Shown here piece by piece: positions 1-5,760 of a stretch of DNA of 7,858 nucleotides. Location: the NCBI GenBank assembly GCA_944391355.1, contig CALXTG010000038.1:1-7858 (forward strand), read 5' to 3'. The position numbers and the translations under genes are program-made. The notes under the pieces are model-generated. The model searched no databases, was not told the DNA's origin, and saw only the letters and a program-made list of their open reading frames with translations. Position 1 is the stretch's first letter. The number at the start of each line of letters is the position of its first letter. The DNA comes from an uncultured Alphaproteobacteria bacterium. Its GTDB lineage: Bacteria; Pseudomonadota; Alphaproteobacteria; RF32; CAG-239.

Positions 1-549
1 CAGGATACGCGCCAGTTTAGACAGATCTTCCACCGACATTCTGTGATCGGGGTGCGGCCAGCCGGTCGCATTGGCAAAATGGCTGTGATTTAACCCCAGT
101 TCGCGGGCTTTTTGGTTCATTGCCGCCGCAAAGTCTTCTTCGCTGCCGCTGATGTTTTCGGCAACCGTAATGCAGGCGTCATTTCCAGACTGAATGATTA
201 TCCCCTGCAGCAAGTCACCGACACGGACTTTTTCTCCGATTTTCAAAAACATTGTCGAGCTGCCGCTGGCCGCACCGCCCTTGCGCCAGGCATTTTCGCT
301 GACGGTAAAGGTATCGTCCAGCGAAAGCGTGCCGTTTTTAATTTTATCAAAAACCATATAAATAGTCATCAGTTTGCTCATTGAGGCGGGCGGAACCATT
401 TTTTGCGCCTCTTTCTGATAAAGCGTCTGGCCTGTTTCATAGTCGACCAGAATCAGATTGCGCGCCTGAGTTTCAATTGCCCGGGCGGAGGTTGACAAAC
501 ATAAAGATACCAACAGAGAAGAAACGAGCAGTTTATTTTTTGATAACAT
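1..549 (-). CDS. dacA: D-alanyl-D-alanine carboxypeptidase, PBP5/DacA family (3' end outside window)
   Basis: This is a serine-type D,D-carboxypeptidase (peptidase family S11) that trims the terminal D-Ala from peptidoglycan pentapeptides in the periplasm. The visible 183 codons run from an ATG at 549 to the window edge with no stop. The N-terminus is a Sec signal peptide of about 24 residues ending SARA, followed by IETQARN. The catalytic SxxK motif is S56-M-S-K59 inside PPASMSKLMT. The second motif SGN is at S121-N123 inside IIIQSGNDA. The GxxRMS-type segment near residue 170 (HPDHRMSVEDLSKLAR) is also typical. The third motif (KTG) would lie beyond position 1, so the gene is partial here. 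A good Shine-Dalgarno sequence, GGAAGGTG, sits about 6 nt before the ATG. The start lies 20 nt after the rlpA stop, so the two are probably co-transcribed. The family assignment is firm, but the choice among dacA/dacC/dacD paralogues is not. Confidence 0.93.
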   Translation of the reverse strand, partial: MLSKNKLLVSSLLVSLCLSTSARAIETQARNLILVDYETGQTLYQKEAQKMVPPASMSKLMTIYMVFDKIKNGTLSLDDTFTVSENAWRKGGAASGSSTMFLKIGEKVRVGDLLQGIIIQSGNDACITVAENISGSEEDFAAAMNQKARELGLNHSHFANATGWPHPDHRMSVEDLSKLARIL

Positions 550-569
550 TTTATTCACCTTCCAATATA

Positions 570-1427
570 CTAATCCTGAACGACTTTGGCGTTATAAACA
601 CCGAAATTTTTGATTTTGGCCAGAGCTATGTCCGCTTCGGTCTGGTGACTGTAGGGGCCGAGACGCACCCGGTAAAAACGGCTGCCGTTAACATCGGCCG
701 GCATAATACTGGCGTTGCCGAAACGGTTTAATTGTCCTTTCAGCGCGTCGGCGCCGTTCCGGCTGGCAAAGGAACCGGCCTGAATAAAGTAATTGCCGCT
801 GCCCACAGATTCCGCGCCGCGGAGTTCCAACGGGTCAGCCGGCTGGTAAGACGGCATTTTTTTGATCGGCGCTGCGGCGGCGGTACGAACTGGCTCATAA
901 CAGTCGCCGGTAATCGCCGCTTTCAGTTTGCGGCTTTCTTCCTCAAGAATTTCCACCCGCACTTTGGTGATGCCTTTTTCTTTATAGCCTAAAAGCTGGG
1001 CGCCGCGTTTCGATATGTCAATAATCCGGTTTTTGGCAAAGGGGCCGCGGTCATTGACGCGTAAAACCAGAGAGCGGCCGTTTTCAAGATTGGTAACCCT
1101 GACAATCGACGGCAGCGGCAAGGTCCGATGAGCCGCAGTCAACGTATTCATGTCATAGATTTCGCCGTTTGCCGTATATTTGGCATGAAAATCTTCCCCA
1201 TACCAAGAAGCCATACCGACTTCCGAATAGCTGTAATCTTCTTTCGGATAATACCATTTTCCCATAATCTTATAGGGTTTTCCGATTTTATAGGTGCCGC
1301 TTTTGCCGCTGATGGCATTACGCTGAGAATAGCGGCCGCCCAGGGCTTCATCGCCGGAAGCACAGCCGTTTAACAACAAGACGGCGCAGGCAAAAGCGCA
1401 GAGTATTTTCATATTCAGGTTAATCAT
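570..1427 (-). CDS. rlpA: RlpA-family septal lytic transglycosylase lipoprotein (DPBB + SPOR)
   Basis: RlpA proteins are outer-membrane lipoproteins that cleave stem-peptide-free (denuded) glycan strands at division sites. From the ATG at 1427 the protein has 285 residues. A lipoprotein signal ends in LLNG|C with the lipidated Cys at about residue 22. The double-psi beta-barrel spans roughly residues 68-165 and carries MASWYG, TANGEIYD, TAAHRTLP and VRVNDRGPF. The acidic and histidine residues E89, D92, H100 and D126 have the same relative spacing as the residues I recall as important in Pseudomonas RlpA. A linker of about 45 residues leads to a C-terminal SPOR domain (about residues 211-285: GNYFIQAGSFAS, then RFYRVRLGPY), which binds denuded glycan at septa. 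Other possible starts are a TTG at 1439 and an ATG at 1412. The 1427 ATG is preferred because GGAAAGA lies just upstream, while the 1412 ATG has the neatest signal peptide. It sits between mltB and dacA in one direction. Confidence 0.95.
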   Translation of the reverse strand: MINLNMKILCAFACAVLLLNGCASGDEALGGRYSQRNAISGKSGTYKIGKPYKIMGKWYYPKEDYSYSEVGMASWYGEDFHAKYTANGEIYDMNTLTAAHRTLPLPSIVRVTNLENGRSLVLRVNDRGPFAKNRIIDISKRGAQLLGYKEKGITKVRVEILEEESRKLKAAITGDCYEPVRTAAAAPIKKMPSYQPADPLELRGAESVGSGNYFIQAGSFASRNGADALKGQLNRFGNASIMPADVNGSRFYRVRLGPYSHQTEADIALAKIKNFGVYNAKVVQD

Positions 1428-1430
1428 CAA

Positions 1431-1437
1431 TCTTTCC
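1431..1437 (-). promoter_or_regulatory. Ribosome binding site deciding the rlpA start
   Basis: On the minus strand GGAAAGA precedes the ATG at 1427 by 3 nt. It would overlap the coding region of the longer TTG-started version (1439), so it argues for the ATG. The spacing is short, so an ATG at 1412 remains possible. Confidence 0.5.
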
Positions 1438-1441
1438 AAGT

Positions 1442-1459
1442 TTATCTCAACTGAGATAA
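1442..1459. promoter_or_regulatory. Perfect 8+8 palindrome upstream of rlpA, candidate operator or 5'-UTR hairpin
   Basis: TTATCTCA-AC-TGAGATAA is a perfect inverted repeat with 8-base arms and a 2-base centre. It lies in the 83-bp gap between mltB and rlpA, about 15 nt upstream of the preferred rlpA ATG. As DNA it has the form of a dimeric repressor site. As RNA it could fold into a 7-bp stem with a tetraloop immediately before the ribosome binding site. No regulator gene is nearby and I do not recognise the motif. Confidence 0.35.
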
Positions 1460-1510
1460 TTTAACTTGTTTTTTCTGCCGAGTAAAGCGGCTTCTTTCAC
1501 TTGTGTAATT

Positions 1511-2782
1511 TTATTTTACCGTCTTTTTCCGCGGCTGAACCGGGACGGTAAAACCGATTTCCGGATTATAATTATTAATCTTTTGCAACAGGCGATAATC
1601 AGGATAACCGTCGGCAGGCAGCCGGGCTTCACTTTGGACTTTTTGGATGGCCGCCCTGGTTTGGGAACCGAGCTGTCCGTCTTCTTCCAGCTTGCCCCAG
1701 CCGAGTTTGTTGATAAAAGCCTGAATTTTCAGAACATCGTCGGTTTTTACTCTGACGGCAGGGTCATCAACGGCCGGCTGCCATTTTTGTTCCGATTTGA
1801 TATAATCAGCCAAGGTTCCGATTGCCAAAGCATAGTTTTCGGAACGATTCCACTTCATAATGGTACGGAAATTATCCATAACCAAATAGGCACGCCCTTT
1901 TTTCCCCTCAGGCAAAATCAGGGAAGCGCGGGCGTCAAGCGGCAAATTTAATTTACGTTTGCCAAGGGCGCGAATACCGAGTTTCTGCCACTCGGCAATT
2001 GTCTTGCTGCGACTGCGGCCGGCTTGATTAAAGTCAAAATTCCACGGCAGCGTTACGACAATTCCCCAAGGCTCGTTTTTCCGCCAGCCGATAGATGACA
2101 AATAGTTGGCGGCGGAAGCGGCAGCATCTTCAAAGGAATGCCAAATATCAATTTTTCCGTCATTATTATAATCTACGGCGTAAGCATTAAAAGTTCCCGG
2201 CATAAACTGAAAATGTCCCATGGCTCCGGCCCAAGACCCTTGCATCTGTTCCGGTTCGATAGACCATTTATCCATAATCTGCAATGCCTGAAACAACTGT
2301 TCCCGGAAGAATTTGGGGCGCCTGCGATCATAGCTCAAAGTGGTCAGCACATTAATAACTTCAAAATTTCCGAACTGGCGGCCGAAATTTGTTTCTACTC
2401 CCCAAAAGGCGATTATATATTCAGGCTGAACGCCGTATTTTTTTTGTAAAAGTTTCAGAAACGGCAGCAATTCGCGGTATCGGCGGCGGGCTTCTTCCAC
2501 TCTTTTGGCGGTAATGACCCGGTTAAGATAATCTGTCGAAGTCAGAGCGAATTCGGGCTGACGGCGGTCGATTTTTACGACTTCGGGATTTTCGTGATAG
2601 TAGTCTTGCGCAAAGGCTTTGCGCAAAGTTTTCTCGGAGATCCCCCGCGCCGCCATTTCGGTTTTCAGCTGTTTCAGCCACAAATCATACTCATCGCGCG
2701 GCGTCAGCGGTTTGGCGCCGCAGGCTCCCAACATAAATGAGAAAGTGAGCGCCGTTACGGCAAATTTCCGGTAAAAATCCAC
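1511..2782 (-). CDS. mltB: MltB-family lytic murein transglycosylase lipoprotein with C-terminal peptidoglycan-binding domain
   Basis: This enzyme cleaves the MurNAc-GlcNAc beta-1,4 bond of peptidoglycan with formation of 1,6-anhydroMurNAc, and is anchored to the outer membrane. The 423-residue protein starts with a lipoprotein signal ending MLGA|C21. The SLT_2/MltB catalytic domain covers about residues 30-335, with catalytic glutamate E130 in AFWGVETNFG and the substrate-groove motif GAMGHFQFMP (186-195). An EF-hand-like loop, DYNNDGKIDIW (204-214), resembles the calcium site known in E. coli Slt35. Residues about 345-402 form a PG_binding_1 repeat (VLKIQAFINKLGW, DGQLGSQTRAAI). E. coli MltB lacks this last domain, but it is common in alphaproteobacterial members. 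The start is a GTG preceded at 4 nt by a G-rich stretch, and no in-frame ATG is near. Its stop lies 83 bp before rlpA. The family is certain, but the mltB symbol is by family rather than strict orthology. Confidence 0.93.
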   Translation of the reverse strand: MDFYRKFAVTALTFSFMLGACGAKPLTPRDEYDLWLKQLKTEMAARGISEKTLRKAFAQDYYHENPEVVKIDRRQPEFALTSTDYLNRVITAKRVEEARRRYRELLPFLKLLQKKYGVQPEYIIAFWGVETNFGRQFGNFEVINVLTTLSYDRRRPKFFREQLFQALQIMDKWSIEPEQMQGSWAGAMGHFQFMPGTFNAYAVDYNNDGKIDIWHSFEDAAASAANYLSSIGWRKNEPWGIVVTLPWNFDFNQAGRSRSKTIAEWQKLGIRALGKRKLNLPLDARASLILPEGKKGRAYLVMDNFRTIMKWNRSENYALAIGTLADYIKSEQKWQPAVDDPAVRVKTDDVLKIQAFINKLGWGKLEEDGQLGSQTRAAIQKVQSEARLPADGYPDYRLLQKINNYNPEIGFTVPVQPRKKTVK

Positions 2783-2816
2783 TCTGCCCCCGCAATCTGA
2801 ATTGACAACTGTATTT

Positions 2817-2822
2817 ATTATA
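2817..2822 (-). promoter_or_regulatory. Possible -10 element for the mltB-rlpA-dacA block
   Basis: The 62-bp gap between the upstream gene (stop at 2845) and mltB holds a perfect minus-strand TATAAT. Transcription from it would start roughly 28 nt before the mltB GTG. No good -35 hexamer is found 16-18 bp upstream, and no terminator for the upstream gene is seen in the gap. Read-through from that gene is therefore equally possible. Confidence 0.35.
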
Positions 2823-2844
2823 AAAGCGGTTGATTGAAAAAAGG

Positions 2845-3759
2845 TTAAGATTGAGCTTTAAAATAGCGTTTTTTAGCTTTTTCCTGAGCTTTTAAACGCC
2901 AATATTTGCGAAATTCGCACAAGCTGTTTTGAATATCGTGCAGGCAAAGGTACGGAGTGTTCGGATAAGCGGAATTATTCCAGCGAATGTTTATCCAGTC
3001 TTTTCCGGTACGTCGTTTTAAATCGGAAAATCTCTGTTCCTGCATAGAATAAAGGCGGCGGCAGGCTGCATCGGCTTCGGCTTTATTCAGCTTTTTACCG
3101 AAGATGATATTGAGTCCCCAGTGCGCGCCCGGTCCGACAACCAGGAAATCATCGGCAGTATAGTTGACGATATCTCCGGCATAAGTGGCGTCCAGCAAAA
3201 TCTGCCCCGACAAAAACGGGCCGGCAAATTTGACAAAGCGGCGGATAACCGCAAGACCGTCGGCTGCGGTTGAAATTTGCAAAGCCCTGTAATAATCGTC
3301 TATCCGGGCAGCCAGGCTGTTCAGCATCAGTAAAATCTGAATATGTTTGTCATGGGGGCGATAAGCGGGATCAAACGGACGAGAAGCAATTAAATAAGCG
3401 TTGGAAAAAATGTTTTCCCGCCGTTTGCATTCATCAAAACGTTGTTCCAAGGCCGAAAAATCAAAATCGTACGGATTCAATAACCCGCCGAAAAGCTTTT
3501 CGATTGTGTCGCGGCGGTTAAAGAAACGGTACGCCGTGAGGTTAAAAAGCTTAACCTGCGGCGCAATTTCGGGTTTTTGCAAGTAACGGCAGACCGCCTG
3601 CGTGCCGGCATCGAGCTCGCGGTAGACATTGCAAAATTTATAGGTATTCAGAATCGGATCCGACGTCCAGGGCGCCGGCTGTTTCAGATAACTTCGTTTG
3701 TGCCAGATTTCCTGACGATCATATATAAATTCAAAAAAAGCGTCGATGCGTTCCTGCAT
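2845..3759 (-). CDS. DNA base hypermodification-family protein (5-hmdU DNA kinase helical domain / alpha-glutamyl-putrescinyl-thymine pyrophosphorylase-like)
   Basis: The 304-residue protein is predicted cytoplasmic: it has no signal peptide or membrane segment and has a basic C-terminus. Its conserved blocks match, from memory, the all-helical superfamily associated with hypermodified thymine synthesis in phage DNA. These are WTSDPILNTYKFCNVYRELD (31-50), FAGPFLSGQI (178-187), VVGPGAHWGLN (207-217) and HDIQNSLCEFRKYWRLK (274-290). In that superfamily, helical domains accompany or act as enzymes that replace or phosphorylate 5-hydroxymethyl-dU in DNA. No P-loop kinase motif is present here, so kinase activity is not supported. 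The reaction, substrate and DNA target are unknown. The ATG at 3759 has an excellent ribosome site (GGAGGA, 3 nt away). GC content resembles the adjacent cell-wall genes, which suggests long residence rather than a recent phage insertion. None of the usual partners (TET/JBP dioxygenase, thymidylate-synthase homologue, kinase) is visible. The family call is good, the function open. Confidence 0.72.
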   Translation of the reverse strand: MQERIDAFFEFIYDRQEIWHKRSYLKQPAPWTSDPILNTYKFCNVYRELDAGTQAVCRYLQKPEIAPQVKLFNLTAYRFFNRRDTIEKLFGGLLNPYDFDFSALEQRFDECKRRENIFSNAYLIASRPFDPAYRPHDKHIQILLMLNSLAARIDDYYRALQISTAADGLAVIRRFVKFAGPFLSGQILLDATYAGDIVNYTADDFLVVGPGAHWGLNIIFGKKLNKAEADAACRRLYSMQEQRFSDLKRRTGKDWINIRWNNSAYPNTPYLCLHDIQNSLCEFRKYWRLKAQEKAKKRYFKAQS

Positions 3760-3831
3760 TTGTCCTCCGGTTTCAATAAATCCATCATAGAAAATTTTGA
3801 AAAAATTTACAGCGAAAAATATAAAAAGAGC

Positions 3832-3860
3832 TTGACCTTTGGATAGTTATTGGCTAAATA
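3832..3860 (+). promoter_or_regulatory. Promoter of the tRNA-Ser gene
   Basis: A -35-like TTGACC (3832-3837) and a -10-like TAAATA (3855-3860) are separated by 17 bp. They are placed so that transcription would start about 20 nt before the mature tRNA 5' end at 3888. The -35 is near consensus and the -10 is weak. Confidence 0.5.
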
Positions 3861-3887
3861 TTCTTTCACCGAGGCCGACAGGCTTAC

Positions 3888-3977
3888 GGAGAGGTGGCAG
3901 AGCGGTTTAATGCAGCGGTCTTGAAAACCGTCGAGGGCGCGAGCCCTCCGGGAGTTCGAATCTCCCCCTCTCCGCCA
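3888..3977 (+). tRNA. tRNA-Ser (anticodon UGA)
   Basis: This class II tRNA can be folded by hand. The acceptor stem is GGAGAGG (3888-3894) with CCTCTCC (3967-3973), discriminator G3974 and an encoded CCA at 3975-3977. The anticodon stem is 3915-3919 with 3927-3931, and the loop carries TGA at 3922-3924, which reads UCN serine codons. The long variable arm, GAGGGC with GCCCTC (3933-3948) closed by a GCGA tetraloop, is the serine hallmark. The T arm is GGGAG-TTCGAAT-CTCCC (3950-3966). The gene is flanked by its own promoter and terminator and is divergent from the gene on its left. Confidence 0.97.
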
Positions 3978-3986
3978 ATAATAAGG

Positions 3987-4012
3987 AAACACCCCGAGCG
4001 GGTGTTTTTTTT
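3987..4012 (+). terminator. Rho-independent terminator after tRNA-Ser
   Basis: An 8-bp stem AAACACCC / GGGTGTTT with a CGAGC loop is followed directly by a run of Ts (4005-4012). It begins 10 nt after the tRNA CCA end. The strong GC core next to the T-tract makes it a convincing intrinsic terminator. Confidence 0.92.
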
Positions 4013-4051
4013 ATGAAGAAACGGCAAAACAAATTTCTAAAATTTTTATTT

Positions 4052-4057
4052 TATAAT
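4052..4057 (+). promoter_or_regulatory. Possible -10 element of the alkyltransferase-nagA-nagB operon
   Basis: A perfect TATAAT stands in the AT-rich gap between the tRNA terminator and the first operon gene. It would give a leader of about 47 nt before the ATG at 4112. No convincing -35 hexamer is 16-18 bp upstream. A 10-bp palindrome, TTGTTAACAA (4058-4067), overlaps the expected start region but may be chance. Confidence 0.4.
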
Positions 4058-4111
4058 TTGTTAACAATTCAGATGTAATATGTGGGCTGTCAGTTAACAG
4101 GATGTAAAATA

Positions 4112-4570
4112 ATGAATGTTTTTGAATATGAAACCAGTATCGGTAAAATAGCTCTCTATCAAAAAGAAGACGAGCTTATTCGTTTGACGCTCAACAGCGC
4201 GCTTAAAGACGGTTTTGAGGTTGCGGAGACGCCGCTGATGAGGGAAGCCGTCCGTCAGCTCAGCGAATATCTGGAGGGAAAAAGAGAAGGTTTTTCTTTG
4301 CCGCTTAATCCTTACGGAACGCCTTTTACCAAAAAAGTCTGGCAGGAGATGTCAGATGTCGATTACGGAACGACGATCAATTATCATGAACTGGCTGTCC
4401 GCGTACATGCCCCTTATGCGCATCGGGCAGTTTTGGTTGCGGTTACGCAGAATCCCCTGCCGATTATTATTCCCTGTCATCGGATTACCGGAGCCGACTG
4501 TGCTCTGTGCGCATTTCCGCAAGGAAAAGAAATTGTTGCCAAACTGCGTCAGATAGAAAGTTTTTATTGA
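4112..4570 (+). CDS. Divergent methylated-DNA--protein-cysteine methyltransferase (Ogt/Ada C-terminal family)
   Basis: Family members remove alkyl groups from O6-alkylguanine or O4-alkylthymine by one-time transfer to an active-site cysteine. The ATG at 4112 gives 152 residues and has AGGA 9 nt upstream. A longer GTG version from 4082 adds ten unconvincing residues. An RNase H-like N-terminal domain (about 1-68) precedes the DNA-binding methylase domain (about 70-150). The acceptor motif PCHRI is intact at 121-125 with Cys122. The preceding NP (N114-P115) and the arginine-finger RAV (R105) are kept. Unusual changes are that the Gly-Gly after RAV is Leu-Val, and the usual GYxGG after the active site reads AFPQG, with Phe for Tyr and extra cysteines C130 and C133. 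It is probably the first gene of an operon with nagA (10-nt gap). Having Cys rather than Trp at the acceptor site, it is not an ATL protein. Repair activity may be altered. Confidence 0.85.
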   Translation: MNVFEYETSIGKIALYQKEDELIRLTLNSALKDGFEVAETPLMREAVRQLSEYLEGKREGFSLPLNPYGTPFTKKVWQEMSDVDYGTTINYHELAVRVHAPYAHRAVLVAVTQNPLPIIIPCHRITGADCALCAFPQGKEIVAKLRQIESFY

Positions 4571-4580
4571 GTTTGTCGTC

Positions 4581-5759
4581 ATGACCGATAGTTTTTGTTT
4601 GCATAATGCTACCGTTTTGACCGGCTATTCGGTGATGAAGAATTGTGCCGTCTATGTCAAAAATAACAAAATTGCCGATGTCTTTAACGAAGAGCGTTTT
4701 GCCAAGAAACGCTTTGCTCCCGACGTGAAAATCATTAACGTCAATAAGGCCTTTGTAGCTCCCGGCTTTATTGATACGCATATTCACGGTATCGGCGGGT
4801 TCGGTGCCGACGATCAGAGCGGCAGTTCTATTTTGCGAATGTCTGAAATTTTGCCGCATTACGGCGTGACAAGTTTTATTCCGACTCTCTACGCCGCCAA
4901 AGAAGATAAATTAGTTAAAGATATTCAGGCCATTACCGCCGCCATGGGCAAAGAGAGCGGCGCAAAAATTCTGGGAATCCATCTGGAAGGGCCCTTTATT
5001 TCACCGGAACGGCTCGGCGTGCAGACGGCTGATGCGGTTTCTCCGGTAGATGTTGAAATGATGAAAAGGCTTTGGGAAGCCGCCGAAGGCAAGATTATCA
5101 ATATGACGGTTGCGCCCGAACTTAAAGGAATGCGCGAGCTGGCGCTGTTCTGCATTGAAAAAGGCATTATATTGCAGGCCGGGCATACAAACGCGACTTA
5201 TGAACAAATGCTGGAGGGAATGCAAGTGCGGATTATGCACACGACCCATTTGTTTAACGCCATGAGCCGAATTCATCACCGGAATCCGGGAGCTGTCGGG
5301 GCGGTTTTTATTCATCCGGAAATGTCCTGCGAACTGATTGCAGACGGTGTGCATATTGATCCGAATCTGATTAAAATGCTGGTTCAGTTTAAACCGATCG
5401 ATAAGTTGGTGTTAGTAACCGATGCGCTTAAACCGACCAAACAGAAAGCCGATATTTTGACCGCCAACGGAGACGAAGTTTATCTGGATAAATGCTTTTA
5501 CCGGAAATCCGACGGCGTTATTGCCGGTTCGGCTTTGACAATGATAGACGGGGTCAGAAATCTGATATCCTGGGGATTAAGCCCCGATCAGGCAATACGC
5601 ATGGCCTCGACCAATCCGGCGCGGATTATGAATTTTACCGCCAAGGGACAGATAGCTCCCGGTTATGACGCCGATTTGGTTATTTTTAATCATAATTGTG
5701 AAATTCTGGGAACGGTAATTAACGGTCTGTTACGTCATTATAATCATTCAGGAGACTAA
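4581..5759 (+). CDS. nagA: N-acetylglucosamine-6-phosphate deacetylase
   Basis: NagA hydrolyses GlcNAc-6-phosphate to glucosamine-6-phosphate and acetate in the cytoplasm. It is the committed step for using GlcNAc from chitin, host glycans or recycled cell wall. The 392-residue protein is full length for this amidohydrolase (TIM-barrel) family. The metal and active-site motifs are all present: DTHIHG with H67 and H69, HLEGPF with E136, AGHT with H202, THLFNAM with H223, the DGVH substrate segment near 255-258, and the catalytic aspartate D281 in LVTDAL. The C-terminal part PARIMNF...GQIAPGYDADLVIF rejoins the small beta-sandwich. The ATG has only a weak ribosome site (TTGAG), so translation may be coupled to the alkyltransferase gene ending 10 nt earlier. 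It is followed immediately by nagB, whose ribosome site lies within the end of nagA. Confidence 0.97.
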   Translation: MTDSFCLHNATVLTGYSVMKNCAVYVKNNKIADVFNEERFAKKRFAPDVKIINVNKAFVAPGFIDTHIHGIGGFGADDQSGSSILRMSEILPHYGVTSFIPTLYAAKEDKLVKDIQAITAAMGKESGAKILGIHLEGPFISPERLGVQTADAVSPVDVEMMKRLWEAAEGKIINMTVAPELKGMRELALFCIEKGIILQAGHTNATYEQMLEGMQVRIMHTTHLFNAMSRIHHRNPGAVGAVFIHPEMSCELIADGVHIDPNLIKMLVQFKPIDKLVLVTDALKPTKQKADILTANGDEVYLDKCFYRKSDGVIAGSALTMIDGVRNLISWGLSPDQAIRMASTNPARIMNFTAKGQIAPGYDADLVIFNHNCEILGTVINGLLRHYNHSGD

Positions 5760-5760
5760 T

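Noticed and set aside
1475..1500. GCCG-N7-CGGC hairpin between mltB and rlpA as a terminator
   Set aside because: The stem is only 4 bp and on the minus strand it is followed by As, not Ts, so it cannot act as an intrinsic terminator for mltB.
2802..2807. Plus-strand TTGACA near 2802 as a promoter
   Set aside because: No -10 hexamer stands 16-18 bp downstream, and the only sequence in that direction is antisense to the hypermodification-family gene.
3888..3977. tRNA-Ser as an integration (attachment) site that brought in the hypermodification-family gene
   Set aside because: No repeat of the tRNA 3' end, no integrase and no phage gene were seen in the window. The gene lies on the 5' side of the tRNA and has host-like composition.
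3807..3992. Small minus-strand reading frame of 61 codons across the tRNA
   Set aside because: It is the antisense of tRNA-Ser (GGDSNSRRAR type product), a well-known spurious translation. It has no ribosome site and no coding character.
4058..4067. TTGTTAACAA palindrome as a regulator site for the nag operon
   Set aside because: A 10-bp palindrome is expected several times by chance in a window of this size, and it does not match any NagC or NagQ/GntR-type operator I know.
4082..4111. GTG start ten codons upstream for the alkyltransferase
   Set aside because: The added residues MGCQLTGCKI are not typical of the family, and the ATG at 4112 has an AGGA at proper distance while the GTG lacks a ribosome site.
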